Below, in pieces: positions 10,588 to 24,044 of a DNA stretch of 64,000 nt (position 1 is its first letter; each line of letters opens with the position of its first letter). The translations under genes were made by a program, and so were the position numbers. Below the pieces are notes generated by a model that saw nothing but the letters and a program-made list of their open reading frames with translations, did no database searches and was not told the DNA's origin. This DNA comes from Gonocerus acuteangulatus. Its lineage: Eukaryota; Arthropoda; Insecta; Hemiptera; Coreidae. The stretch spans positions 155,411,580 through 155,475,579 of the forward strand of contig OX328123.1 of assembly GCA_946811695.1 (NCBI GenBank), in the 5' to 3' direction.

Positions 10588-11954
10588 CTGTTCGCTCTCT
10601 AAATAGAAGACGAATGGTCCGATTTTGATGAAATTTGGTACAAAAATCTGTCGTCCAATTTGAAAGGTCAAGTTCGTTAACCAGCAAAATCCGCCCACTG
10701 GAAGATGGCGTTTGGGGCGAAATTCGCGCAGAAAAAATCGTAACGCTTACGTTTTTGAGTTCATAAGCTTGTAAGTACTCGTTTTATAGGCTTCTTGGGC
10801 TAGGAAAACGAATGAAACCATTTTCAAGGCGATAGCTTTAACCGTTGTTGAGAAAATTGGAAAAATAGTTTTTGAATACCGTTTTTGGTTTGGGTACTTA
10901 GAATAACGGGATTCAGTTGAAACATTATCTGCATGTTCTACTTTCATTAAAACTAATATGTTGAAAGTTATGTTACGTTTTGAGTTAAGGAAGTGTTAGA
11001 ATAAAATATTTTATGAACAGACATGAAAAGTTTTGGGAACTTCGTATACTTTCATTAATATCTCGAACACGGTTGGGAAATCGTGGTAAGTGGATAGAAA
11101 CTATTTGAAAGCTTACTAAATTCTCTACAAAAATGATTCTAAAACTATTTTTGATTAGGTTATGTCAATCGGAGAAATAAGTGCTTAAAACTTCAAATAC
11201 GTCTGTTTTGTTCTTATGAACGGGTTTTTGTCGTTCTTTTTGTAATTTTTGTCTCTTTCCCTTGGTTTTTTATTGCTTTTTATTTTTGTAATTTCTTATG
11301 TTGTATTTGTAAGGAAAATGTATGTGTGTGTAAAACAGGATAGGTAAAATGAGACCAATTTTCTGTTGTCAGAAATAATAAAAAGTTTTGGGAACTTCGT
11401 ATAATTTCTTAATATCTCGAAAACGGTTGAAAATCTTGGGAAGCGAAAGGTTACCATTCGAAAGCTTACTAAATGGTCTACAAGAAAGGTTTTAAAGAAA
11501 GTTTTGAATAAGCGATGTCAATCGGAGAAATAAGTGCTTAAAACTTTTAAGTAATTGATTTCGCTTATTCGAACTATTCTTTTTGTCTGTTTTATTCCTT
11601 GTTATTTTTAAATTGCTTATAGTCAGATAATGTATTTGACAATAAAACAGATTAAGTAAAATAAGAAGATCAATTTATTGTTAGAAATGTAGCGTTTAAA
11701 GAGAGAGATCCCAAGGCTTTCCAAATGCCTCTGAGCGGAGGCCTTTCTGCCCGACTTATGGTATAGCTGACCCATACAGGTATGATTGTAAATCAACAAA
11801 GACCTTTCAAGACTGGTTTGTTTGAGATTTCATTTGGATAGCTGTTTCGCTATTGATCTAAACAAAGTAATAACTTTTTCTATTCTATGCCTTCATAAAC
11901 ACTAGAGATAAGAACGGAACCGCGCTAAGATGACGCAGTTCCTGCGAATCGGAC
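10391..11954 (-). mobile_element. Helentron-like element, family A, copy A2, nested in LINE ORF2
   Basis: Read on the minus strand it starts GTCCGATTCGCAGGAACTGC, then subterminal TTAGCGCGGTTCCG. It ends with a hairpin (GGTTCCTCCC/GGGAGGAACC) and GCGCTAA. It has (TA)n at about 10530-10585. A ~290-bp segment at about 11018-11340 is repeated in diverged form at about 11378-11665; copies A3 and A5 have only one such segment. It landed in a T run (CCTTTT|...|TTTTTTTTTACC) in LINE codons. The LINE frame resumes exactly after it. Confidence 0.9.
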
Positions 11955-11960
11955 TTTTTT

Positions 11961-13694
11961 TTTACCATTGCAATTAATAAACTGCTAAAATGCATACCTA
12001 CTCCAGTCAAAGCTATGATTTATGCTGACGACCTCGTCATATACACAGCCAATACTTCAATAGATACCCTCCAAAATTCAATTCAAAATTCTTTGAACAT
12101 CGTTAGCACTTGGTTGGCGGAGCATGGTTTCTCGGTTTCAGTTAGTAAAACAGTTGGAGTATTATTTTCCTCAAGAAAAGTAAATGCTAACATTTCTCTA
12201 ACCATTAATAATCAACCCATAGATATCAGTGAGCAGGCTAAATACCTTGGAGTTATCTTTGACAGATCTTTAACTTGGACACAGCACATTAAAACCCTCA
12301 AAACAACATGCCAAAAAAAAATGAACATTTTGAAAACCATGACAGCCAATTCTTGGGGAGCTGACCGAAAAACCATGCTCATGCTATACAGAAGCTACAT
12401 TCGCTCCAGCCTTGATTACGGGTGCACAGTTTACGGCTCCGCATCACCTCGAACATTAAAAATCCTAGATGCCATTCACCACAATGGAATCCGTATTGCA
12501 ACGGGTGCTTACCGATCTAGCCCAATAGCCAGCCTTTGTGTTGAAGCAGGAGAGCTTCCACTTCATTTGCGACGAGAACAAATACTCCTAACAAATTTCA
12601 TAGGAATAAAAGCAACCACATCCCATCCACTCAATCAATATCTCAATTGCAACCCCAATCGCTCCTATCCGTACAACAGAAAACCCTTCTCCGTCCGAAC
12701 TACTCAGCTCATCACAGAATCAAGAATCGACACCCAAAATATGATCCACAACGTCTCCGCTTCAAAACCACCTTGGACATTAACAGCACCTAAAATGAAT
12801 CTGTCTCTTACCAAATTTAATAAAAAAGACATAGATCCTTTGATTCTGTTGACTGAATTTAGAAAACTAAAAAGTGAGCTCCCGGAAGGACGAGATGCCT
12901 ATACGGATGGCTCGAAGGACAAAAATGGGGTTGGTTCCGCCATTTATTCTGAAGATAGAGGATACATGTTCACTTTAACACCTAACTGCAGTATCTACAC
13001 GGCCGAATTATTAGCTATCAACAAGGCTCTTAATATAGTAACTCCAAAAGATGGCAATATTAATATTTTTACAGACTCCCTATCAGCACTACTAGCTTTG
13101 AATAATCCATTTACCAAACATCCACTGACAATAGACATCTTAGAATCACTTGATCAGCTAAACCACCAAAATCAAAATGTTACATTTGTCTGGATCCCCA
13201 GTCATTGCGGCATAAAGGGCAATGAAGCAGTTGACGAGTTGGCTAAAAAGGCCATAGGAGAAGGAATTGAATACCCCAGGATACCTCAGGGTGATGTTCT
13301 GAACTATGTGAAGCAGACAATTCTAGAAAAGTGGCAACAAACCTGGGACTCTGTAACTGATAATAAATTACGAATTGTAAAAAAACAAGTAACACCTTGG
13401 CAAACATCAATTCGGCCAACTAAAAAAGAAGAACGCATCCTGACTCGCCTTAGGATCGGCCATACAAGATTATCCCACTCATATCTAATGTCCCGAGGCG
13501 CCCCTCCAATTTGTGAAAAATGTAACCAAATCATCACCGTTCACTACCTGTTGATTAATTGTAAAATCTATGAGAAACACAGAAGAGATGCCCAGCTATC
13601 TGATAGAATTGATGAAATATTAGCGGATCATCACAAACAGATCAATAAGCTATTCGAATTTTTAACATCAAGTGAACTAATAAATAATATCTAA
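11961..13694 (+). pseudogene. LINE ORF2, 3' part: RT YADD, RNase H, C-terminal Cys cluster
   Basis: It continues the frame of the 5' part after the insertion: TIAINKLL, then YADDLVIY at 12018. The RT thumb follows, then an RNase H domain at about 12895-13255 with the acidic residues in YTDGSKD, YTAELLAINKAL, FTDSLSALLAL and GNEAVDELAKKA. The C terminus has RLRIGHTRLSHSYLM and CEKCN...HYLLINC, a CCHC-like cluster typical of I-type LINEs. It ends in TAA at 13692-13694. Together the parts total about 1,220 residues. No other disabling change was seen. Confidence 0.9.
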
Positions 13695-13987
13695 AAATAT
13701 AAATTAAATATAAATACATAATCAAATATGTGACACCATAACAAATATCATAATCTAAATATTTAAATCACCTCAAAAATATCGTAAACAAGGAAACATT
13801 AAAATTAAAATCATCCGAAATAATAACCTTCAAATAAAATTATAATTCCATTCCCCCACTCTTTCTGGTTAATTTCGCGGAACGCCAATAGAATCAATTA
13901 AACAAATAAACATCTATAATCTTGTGTTTAATGACCCCATAGTGGTTGACGACACATTAAACAAATAAATAAAAAAAAAAAAAAAAA

Positions 13988-13995
13988 AATGTCAT
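13988..13995. repeat. Target-site duplication (right) of I-clade LINE
   Basis: AATGTCAT directly after the A tract; matches 7074-7081. Confidence 0.8.
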
Positions 13996-14168
13996 TTTTT
14001 TTTGTCTACAACTTGGCCATTAGCGCCGGGCTATCTACAGGTTGTCACCCTTTTATAATGCCAACAGCACGTGGTCGGTCACCCATTCAGATACTGACCA
14101 CGCCCGACGCTGCTTAACTTCGGTGATCTACGGGAACCGGTGTATTCAACGTGGCTATGGCCGTTGGC
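13996..14168 (-). mobile_element. 5S-rRNA-headed SINE, copy 1
   Basis: On the minus strand 14168-14059 is 5S-rRNA-like: it starts GCCAACGGCCATAGCCACG, has GAAGTTAAGCAGCGTCGGGC (the internal control region) and ends GTGACCGACCACGTGCTGTT. About 110 of 120 nt are kept, with a small gap after the C-box region. The tail GGCGCTAATGGCCAAGTTGT is shared with the tRNA-Met-like SINEs at 60 and 61 kb. A run of A (T on plus) ends it. It is a SINE rather than a 5S gene because of the tail and internal deletion. Confidence 0.85.
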
Positions 14169-14384
14169 TATGTAATTTTACATATTCCCACATCATGCCT
14201 CACAATGCCATTGTAACAAAACCAGCAATATTACTGGAAATATGTATAACCCATTGTTTTAATTATCAATAAAGGAATAAAAGAAATTGAAAAAAAGGAA
14301 CATTTTGTTTTTACCACCAATCAGTAGAAGAATATTATAAGCACGTAATTGAAACAAAGTTTTTCGTGAACTTAGTTCGGAGTA
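14169..14384. other. Unassigned intronic sequence
   Basis: AT-rich flank between two SINEs; no element ends or coding signal recognised. Confidence 0.3.
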
Positions 14385-14396
14385 TGGATAGATAAT

Positions 14397-14751
14397 AAAA
14401 AAAAAATCAGTCCCGTAATAGGCCACGAGGGCCCTGAGGGGCAATTACTATAGAGGTGTCTGATTCAAGACCATACGGCACACTAGGGAGATAGTGTGGT
14501 TAGTACTATGCTCTGGCCGCCTGATTTTCCCCTTGGCTGCTTCGACTGCTAGAGTCATTAGCACCCAAGGTACCCATTATTAAATTAATTAAAGGCTGGG
14601 TTGGCCTAGGGGCGGTCAGGGAGACCTAATTCAACCCATGAACGAAGACACAAGAGGAAAAAATCTTTAGTGCTTGCTAACTCAGGTTGATTCGAACTCA
14701 GGTCCTCCAGCTTATTAGTCCAGTGCTGTACCACTGAGCTAACCTCGCCCC
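14397..14751 (-). mobile_element. tRNA-headed SINE with poly-T 3' end (type C), copy C1
   Basis: The target duplication TGGATAGATAAT lies at 14385-14396 and 14752-14763. On the minus strand the head GGGGCGAGGTTAGCTCAGTG carries an A box, CTAATAA in the anticodon-loop position, and a diverged B box. The body includes CACACTATCTCCCTAGTGTG. The 3' end is a run of T, not A. Exact borders and a 12-bp duplication show that it moved by target-primed retrotransposition. Confidence 0.85.
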
Positions 14752-14763
14752 TGGATAGATAAT

Positions 14764-15025
14764 CAAAAACATAAAAATTTAAAATGAAAGAATTACAAAT
14801 GAGCACACAGTATTAAAGAGATTTTATTGCCGAAAAAAGAGAAAAGGTGTTATTGGAACAAACCACCCCCCTGCGAATACCCCAAATGTGGGTATCTCGG
14901 GCGCGTAATTTTTGGTTTACCCACTGTATTTACCAAATCTTATGGCAAACCCTTTCCTGCAATGCTTTATGTATTGGAGAAAACAAAAACGATATTCACG
15001 CCCTCCATAAACAACAGAAACGAAC
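14764..15025. other. Unassigned intronic sequence
   Basis: A 76-codon open frame (14827-15057) is not supported by any motif and runs into a palindrome. Nothing else is recognised. Confidence 0.3.
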
Positions 15026-15083
15026 CATCATTAATAATAAAATTGAGGGATCTATAGATCCCTCAATTTTATTATTAATGATG
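15026..15083. repeat. 58-bp perfect palindrome
   Basis: The dyad is centred on GGGATCTATAGATCCC with no spacer. The arms extend through CTCAATTTTATTATTAATGATG without mismatch. It can form a cruciform, or a hairpin in intronic RNA. Confidence 0.9.
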
Positions 15084-15168
15084 ATTATATTTATGATGAT
15101 TATTTTATTATTAATGATGATTATATTTATTTATATATGATTATGATTTATTATTTTATTATTAATGA

Positions 15169-15228
15169 TTTTGAGTAATGGCATATTTTGCTTGGGTATA
15201 CCAATGCAAAATATGCCATTACTCAAAA
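15169..15228. repeat. Hairpin with 23-bp perfect arms and 14-nt loop
   Basis: Arms 15169-15191 and 15206-15228 (core GAGTAATGGCATATTTTGC) are perfectly complementary; loop TTGGGTATACCAAT. Lies 86 bp from the 58-bp palindrome. Confidence 0.9.
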
Positions 15229-15359
15229 ACACACGTTTAACTTCGATGAACAAATACACATCAATTTAAATACCAACAATATAAATTACAAAACCGACCA
15301 AGGCATTATTCCTATTTACTACAATTTTTTCCACAAACTCTGAAGACTCCCACACATAC

Positions 15360-15486
15360 ACATAAATTTGAACGACCGTTATTTTCGTGATGCATAGGAT
15401 CTGAAACGTGAAAGTTCTAGATGCGTCAAGAAGTCAACCACATGAACGGGGTTTCTTCATGGAGAGGTAGAGATGAAACGCGCTAA
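15360..15486 (+). mobile_element. Helentron-like family A, diverged 3' end
   Basis: AATTTGAACGACCGTTATTTTCG through to AACGCGCTAA follows the 3' end of family A, but its hairpin is degraded. Confidence 0.5.
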
Positions 15487-16020
15487 AAACAAGTAACCAT
15501 TAGTAAAGAATTCTTTGTACCTAGTAACATTGTAGTTGATAGACGAGCCATCGTAAGATCGATTTGGACGACCTTGACTTTGCGGCAAAGCCGAGGATCG
15601 TCGGGGATGGTGCAGGAGTCGTGTCGAATCCTAATAGGTCTAGCTGATTATCTGAGCCGTGAGAAAACGACCAGCACCCAAGTAAGCTATTACTGAGGAC
15701 TTAGCAATCAGTCTAGGGAAGGACTTGCAACAGGAACCATGATCTCTCTGCCCAAGGATTGTAAGTTGTTAGAACACTTTACTTCAATACAACTTAAATA
15801 CTCTCTTATCAGTTCTAAGTGTGAAACGGTTAGTTCAATTATAAAACAACATATTTCAGACAAAAAAAGTAGATCATGCAATTATCTACATAATGTACTT
15901 ACACTTTTTTTTTTCATAACCATTTCTGAGAATAGGCGATTCCAAAATTTATTTTCCTAGTTTTGTCTATACCAGACTATGCTGGTTGCTTGAGGACAAT
16001 ATGTCGTCTACCTGCTCCTT
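15487..16020. other. Unassigned intronic sequence
   Basis: Higher-complexity sequence (for example around 15540-15740), but no frame, RNA signature or repeat terminus that I recognise. Confidence 0.3.
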
Positions 16021-18367
<2,347 letters not shown>

Positions 18368-18412
18368 TTTTTTTCTAAGGTCACGACAAAAGTACCGTTA
18401 CTGCAATAAAGC

Positions 18413-19202
18413 TCGCAAAATGACGTGGCTGACATTTGATAATATTAAACTCTCTGTGTGCCTCAGTTATTAATTTTTTGTATATTGTTTGCCTTATTTT
18501 TTAATTGGCTCCTATAATTTGTATTGCATTTATTTCAGTAAAACAAGGCAAGTTAATGAGAAGCGTGTTTGCATTTTCTATTCATTTATAGAGCTCTAGG
18601 ATGAGAGCCGGATTGTGTAATTCCCGCTTATGTGTAAGCTGGCTATGCCTTAATATCGCTTTTGTTCGAGATTTTCCAGTGGATGATGACAATTTTCACG
18701 CGATATATAAAAAATAGAAAAGAAAAAAGTTTATTTCTATTCTAAGATTTCAAATTATACTATAGATATGAATGGAACCGCACTAAGATGATGCAGCTCC
18801 TGCGAGTCGGACTTTTTACCTCTTACAGCCGTTACCGGGACGTTGATAAAACCGAGTGGGTTACCGGGACAAGAGGAAAATACCGGGACTGTGCCGGCCA
18901 AACGGGGGCTTATGGCAAGCCTACCAACCTTTTCCCAGCAGGGTTGGGCTAATGAAATTTCCCCGAAAAAAAAGAACAGCCACTACCCTTGGCGGGAATC
19001 GAAAACATCATCTTAGGCACGGAATGCTCACGCCTTAGCAATCAACGTCACCGGGCCTCTGAGTGTTTGGTTAAACTGGATTTTAAGTTTCAGTTTCTCA
19101 AGTAAAAAATGCATATAAACATAAATACATAAACAGTTGATTGTTCAATATTTTTTTTGTTAACTTATTCAGCAATTTTTCAAGACATGTCTGAATTGTC
19201 TG
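18413..19202 (+). mobile_element. 790-bp composite unit (family A 5' part plus tRNA-like SINE F), copy 1
   Basis: Nearly identical, in inverse orientation, to 62790-63579, where an 11-bp duplication delimits it. It includes a family A 5' end (GCTCCTGCGAGTCGGAC at about 18797-18813), three GTCCCGGTAA-type repeats, and on the minus strand a tRNA-like head GAGGCCCGGTGACGTTGATT with B-box-like TTTTCGATTCCCG at about 18985-19070. No protein-coding capacity. Confidence 0.7.
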
Positions 19203-19532
19203 AGTGGTAGAGCACTGGACTAAGAAGCTGGAGGCCTGAGTTCAAATCCCGAGCAAGCCCTAAAGATTTTTTCTTCTAGTGTCTTCGTTCATGGGTTGAA
19301 TTAGGTCTCCCTGACCGCCCCTAGGCCAACCCAGCCTTTAATTAATTTAATAATGGGTACCTTGGGTGCTAATGACTCTAGCAGTCGAAGCAGCCAAGGG
19401 GAAAATCAGGCGGCCGGAGCATAGTACTGACCACACTATCTCCCTAGAGTGCCGTATGGTCATGAATCAGATACCTCTATAGTATCTGCCCCTAGGGCCC
19501 TCGTGGCCTGTTACGGGACTGTTTTTTTTTTG
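19203..19532 (+). mobile_element. tRNA-headed SINE with poly-T end (type C), copy C2 (5' end replaced)
   Basis: AGTGGTAGAGCACTGGACTA starts inside the A box, then B box GAGTTCAAATCCCGA, SINE body, and a final T run at about 19524. The first ~20 bp of the head are missing because the 790-bp unit precedes it directly. The same arrangement, with a complete head, exists at 62461-63612. Confidence 0.8.
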
Positions 19533-19628
19533 TTTGTATCTAGGACTATCTATAGGTTGCGACCCTTCCGTAACGTCCATGGCGCAGAAGGTAATTTTTT
19601 TCAACGGACTCTGAAATGAAAAAAAAAA

Positions 19629-20217
19629 CCGACTCGCAGGAACTGCGTCATCTTATCGCGATTCCTTTGTTGTCCCTAGTGACATTTCTAAAGTAATAGA
19701 AACAGTTGAAACGGTAGTTTTGATATTTCGTGAAAAGCTTATCTTGGATAAAAGCAATATTTTAGGTGTCATCCCTCAACGTACGGTTGGAAGGGTTATG
19801 TCCAGGTAGACTCACAGGACAGAGAATAGAGGATGGTTGTTTGACCCTTACCGTATTGCTAGACAACTCATTTAACTATTCAATGCATTTCAATAAAACA
19901 ACCAATTAAAAAAACGAGGCAAATAGGGAAAAACTGTTCTAAAGAATGACACCAACACCAGTAAAGTAGTAGAAAATATTCACAAGGCGTCTTCAAATCT
20001 CTCTCTTGGAAAGCTATATTTCTAGCAATAATTTTTTTTTTTTTTTTTTTTCTTATTTTACTTATCCTCTTTTATTGATAAACACATTCTCCTACTGGAA
20101 GCTATTAAAAAATAAAAACAGACTAAAAGAACCGTTCGAATAAACGAGATCAATTACTTCAAGGTTTTAAGCATTTATTTCTCTGATTGATACCTATGGA
20201 GGGAGGGAGGAACGCGC
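19629..20217 (+). mobile_element. Helentron-like family A, copy A7 (internally deleted)
   Basis: Starts CCGACTCGCAGGAACTGCGT with subterminal TTATCGCGATTCC. It skips the (TA)n region and ends at GGAGGGAGGAACGCGCTTA. Confidence 0.65.
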
Positions 20218-20221
20218 TTAA

Positions 20222-20290
20222 ACGCAACCTGCGCAGACGAGACTCGAGCCGGCATCTCCCGCAGGCGAATCCAACGCGTTATCCATAAGA
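20222..20290 (-). mobile_element. tRNA-like fragment (SINE head)
   Basis: The minus strand reads TGGATAACGCGTTGGATTCGC followed by B-box-like GGCTCGAGTCTCG. It fits a tRNA-derived SINE head fused next to A7; no tail is recognised. Confidence 0.4.
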
Positions 20291-21011
20291 CTTGAGGAAT
20301 ACCCGTTTAATGAAGTTAAATATAGAATAGAAATATAATTATAATTTCTAACTCTTCTATAGTTTGAAGCCTGCATTGATACAAAACGCATAACTTATAC
20401 GTTGTGCAGGTTGTCAGTTGTATGTATATATATTATTATTATTCTTGTAGATGACCCAAAATATTTTTTAATGCGTTTTGTTCTTGTAGGCTTAGGGCCG
20501 GAAAAAGTAGCACTTCCTTGTGTCACACCACTTTATTTTCCATGCCCTACATGTTTCGTGCTTAATTCGTTCGCACCTCATCAGGGGCACTTCTACAACA
20601 AAATCCATTTTTGTACCTCCCAATATTAAACATATTTAAAATATACAATATTTTAAATGTCCAGATTTTAAAATCACTTTAAAAAACATTTTTTTAAGTC
20701 CTACCTTGCTAAGAAGTCCTCTCGTCTCATGTACCTTCTACGGAGGCAGAGGTAATACTAGTCATGCCCTAAGCCTACCAATATGGCCGCGTCTTTATCG
20801 ATATGTGGTATTTGTAAAGCCCGTCCGTCACAACAATTAGGTCTTAATCTATTACAGAATGGAAAATTTGATGCACGTTTCTAAGATCGGTCCTTTTATT
20901 AACAGCTATTTTTGATTTTTTTAGAATAAAAATATTTTCTTTAATTTTTCTTTTCAGCGTGTTTCTTTTTTTGTTAAGTATTTTTACTTCTTTGAAATCA
21001 AAACAGTGCAT
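20291..21011. other. Unassigned intronic sequence
   Basis: No convincing coding frame, RNA or element terminus seen. Confidence 0.3.
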
Positions 21012-21132
21012 TTAGCACTTTCCTCCGAAGGAAAGTAGCTATTGAGGTTGGACTCATGACGGAATTTTTGAAACATTTCTTCAAATCTTTATCGATCCTA
21101 CCTAGTAGACACCGAAAAGGACCCCCGTTAAA

Positions 21133-21223
<91 letters not shown>

Positions 21224-22001
21224 TATATACATATGTGTGTCTGTTAACACGATAGCGGCCAGAGTTTTTGTTTTTGCGTCACGAAACTTGGTATATAGCA
21301 TTCAATTAGCAAACGATTGAACGAGTTCGTTAACCGCTAAAGTCGGTCCACCGGAAGGGGGGGTTTACCCCGAACCCAAAGCACTAATTTGACTATGTCA
21401 GCCGTAATATTTGTTATATTTCAACTAAACTTGGTATTCGTAGTGGTAATATAGAGAGAGAAGTGAGATATAAAAATGAACTAAATCGGTTCATTAGAAG
21501 GGGGGTTTACTCCGGACCCAAATTCGTAATATACTCATACCGGTCGTAATTTCTGCTGTATTGTAACGAAACGCGGTATACGTCGTGGGTAATTCATGAG
21601 AAAGAAGTGTTGTAAAAATGAGCTGAATCGGTCAATCGGAAAGCGGGGGTTTAATTTGTAATATATTTCAATCGAAAAGCCCGGCAGATGTAGGTTCACA
21701 AAGCCGCCGCAAGGAGCGCTTTCTACCATTAGAGTGACTGTCTCCTGTTCGTGCGTTAGATCAAAATACGATAATATGAGGTTTTTAGTATTTATTACGT
21801 AGTGTAGTAGGTACCATGTGTAAACATAACTCTGGAAGCAAATTAATAATTGATCAGTTACTCATTACAAATTTAAAAGAGAACTATTCATGTTTTTATG
21901 TTATTTATTTAGGATATTTTAAGCAAATTGCTGTGGAAAGCAGTCTACACTACCCAAATTCTGAGGAAAGTGCTTAGTTATGCAGCTCCTGCGTGACGGA
22001 C
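21012..22001 (-). mobile_element. Helentron-like element, family B, copy B3
   Basis: Complete: 3' hairpin end TTAGCACTTTCCTCCGAAGG at the left and 5' end GCTCCTGCGTGACGGAC at the right. Contains (TA)n 21134-21236 and fewer internal ~144-bp units than B4. Confidence 0.9.
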
Positions 22002-22180
22002 TTTTTTGATATTGCATGCTCCGTCAATGCGGTACCGTTTTCTTGTGTGTCAATGCTCTTTACGTATTACAACACGAATCAGAGGTTTCTCGCGAATTCT
22101 TTCCTCAGCCTTCTAACGAACTACAGATTCACAACTTACAGGAAAACTTATAAAATTATTATGCATTAAATCCTTGCAAA

Positions 22181-22534
22181 TGAAGTGGATATTTATTGAA
22201 GGATAGGTTGAATGATAGCTCCCTCTTCTCGAAAATGCGGAATGGACTTTTCATATTTCCGAATATCTTGTGTTAAAAATGTATCCATTGATCAGTCCGG
22301 AAGGAATGAAGAGTAAATGAAAGAGATTGGTGGAAAAGTTTTTTATTTAAGAAATATGTCACATTTTGTGTTTTCTAAATTTTGTATTGATTTACATTTT
22401 GCGTGATGTTGGTACTGTCTTGAGGCCACTAAAAAATTTTCTAAAAGTATCTCCTATCAATAGGTTTAGTGGATTAAATAACTGTTTTCTTAACAGAAAT
22501 TTTGTCTATTTTTTGATAACATGATTAGAATTGA
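22181..22534 (+). repeat. 354-bp direct repeat, copy 1
   Basis: TGAAGTGGATATTTATTGAA to GATTAGAATTGA, repeated at 23336-23690 with only a handful of differences. The copies are 1,155 bp apart with SINE C3 between them. The ends lack TG...CA and no frame is open, so LTRs are not indicated. Confidence 0.9.
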
Positions 22535-22680
22535 TTTGGCCTGTCATAGGAAATAGGGGTATCTAAGAAAAACAAATTTAGAAATTTTTGTTGCAGCTAT
22601 AGAGAACAATGAATTAAAGCTATTTGGGAATTTCAATAAGGACTTATACTAAATAAATTGATGGGGTATTAATTTGATTT

Positions 22681-23002
22681 GGCGAGGGGTCGAGGTCAGT
22701 GGTAGAGCATTGGACTAATAAACTGGAGCACCTGAGATCGAATCTCGAACAAACAATAAAGAATTTTTCTTCTAACGTCTTCGTTCTTGGGTTGAATTTG
22801 GCCTCACTGGCAGTCCCTAGGCCAACCCAGCCTTTAATAAATTTACCAATGGATACCCTGGGTGCTAATGGCTTGAGGTGTCGAAGCAGCCTAGGAGAAA
22901 ATCAGGCGGCTGGAGCATAGTACTGGCCACACTATCTCCCTAGTGTGCTGTACAGTCATGAATCAGATTCCTCTCTAGTATCTCCCACTTAGGGTCCTCG
23001 TG

Positions 23003-23032
<30 letters not shown>
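22681..23032 (+). mobile_element. tRNA-headed SINE with poly-T end (type C), copy C3
   Basis: The target duplication TTTGATTT lies at 22673-22680 and 23033-23040. The head GGCGAGGGGTCGAGGTCAGT, anticodon-position CTAATAA and B box GAGATCGAATCTCG lead to a 3' tail of about 27 T. Confidence 0.85.
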
Positions 23033-23036
<4 letters not shown>

Positions 23037-23335
23037 ATTTTGCAACAATATTGTGCTCAAATTGCAAGCATATTTAAATAATGGAGTAGTCAGAGGATAT
23101 ACATATCTCAGACAAAAGAAAGCAGATATAAAAATGTAATAAAACAGCTGGGTGTAAATATGTAAATAATAAAGAGGCTTGGCATATTTAGATTAATAGA
23201 AAATTGCATGGAAAATTCAATTCACCTGGGGGGGGGATAAATGAAAGAATTCATTTTAATAAGAAGGAAATGGTTTAAAGACAATTCCATGACAGCAAGT
23301 TAAAATGATATAAATTTAAATATTAAAAGTGAAAA

Positions 23336-23690
23336 TGAAGTGGATATTTATTGAAGGATAGGTTGAATGATAGCTCCCTCTTGTCAAAAATGCGGAATGG
23401 ACTTTTCATATTTCCGAATATCTTGTGTTAAAAATGTATCCATTGATCAGTCCGGAAGGAATGAAGAGTAAATGAAAGAGATTGGTGGAAAAGTTTTTTA
23501 TTTAAGAAATATGTCACATTTTGTGTTTTCTAAATTTTTTATTGATTTACATTTTGCGTGATGTTGGTACTGTCTTGAGGCCACTAAAAATTTTTCTAAA
23601 AGTATCTCCTATCAATAGGTTTAGTGGATTAAATAACTGTTTTCTTAACAGAAATTTTGTCAATTTTTTTGATAACATGATTAGAATTGA
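23336..23690 (+). repeat. 355-bp direct repeat, copy 2
   Basis: Second copy of 22181-22534. Flanking sequence differs on both sides, so the duplicated unit has sharp borders. Confidence 0.9.
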
Positions 23691-23904
23691 ATTATCTTGA
23701 ACAGTTTTTGAGCATTATTTTCTTAAAAATAAAAAGTATGTATACGCGGAAAAAACTTAAAATTCACCGTAATTCCTTTTTACTTCGGAATCGGGCCATA
23801 CATGAACTTTTTTGTTAGAAATGATGTCTAGAATCCCAGACATCATTTCCCCTAGAGTTTGGCTACATAGACCTGAATCTCTCTATATACCTGTACATAC
23901 ATTA

Positions 23905-23908
23905 TGTA

Positions 23909-23967
<59 letters not shown>
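23905..23967. repeat. (TA)n microsatellite with GTATA/TACAT interruptions
   Basis: Simple TA repeat not clearly inside a recognised element; flanked by ACATTATGTA and ATAATGTATACAT. Confidence 0.8.
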
Positions 23968-23968
<1 letters not shown>

Positions 23969-24044
23969 GTATACATAATCATACCGAATAAAGAAGTAAC
24001 TGTGAACCAAGAGTGTACTGCTTTATCGACCACCTGCCAGAAAA

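Larger units (their letters stand above)
7082..13987 (+). mobile_element. I-clade non-LTR retrotransposon (LINE), complete but split by a nested element
   Basis: An 8-bp target duplication (AATGTCAT) brackets about 5.3 kb of LINE plus a 1.56-kb insertion. It has a 139-nt 5' UTR, ORF1 (7221-8459), ORF2 starting at 8456 with an ATGA overlap, about 290 nt of 3' UTR and a terminal A tract at about 13970-13989. Domain order (three CCHC knuckles; endonuclease, RT, RNase H and a C-terminal Cys cluster) fits the I group of LINEs; Jockey-clade elements usually lack RNase H. It lies in the first long intron of the ankyrin gene in the sense direction. Apart from the insertion I see no frameshift or stop, so it is young. 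Confidence 0.9.

Noticed and set aside
14059..14168. 5S rRNA gene
   Set aside because: Internal gap, SINE tail and A tract show a 5S-derived SINE.
14827..15140. Two overlapping ~75-97-codon frames
   Set aside because: No recognisable motif, no splice or start context, and the end lies in a palindrome and AT repeats.
22181..23690. LTR pair of a small retrotransposon
   Set aside because: No TG/CA ends, primer-binding site, polypurine tract or coding sequence; a SINE lies between the copies.
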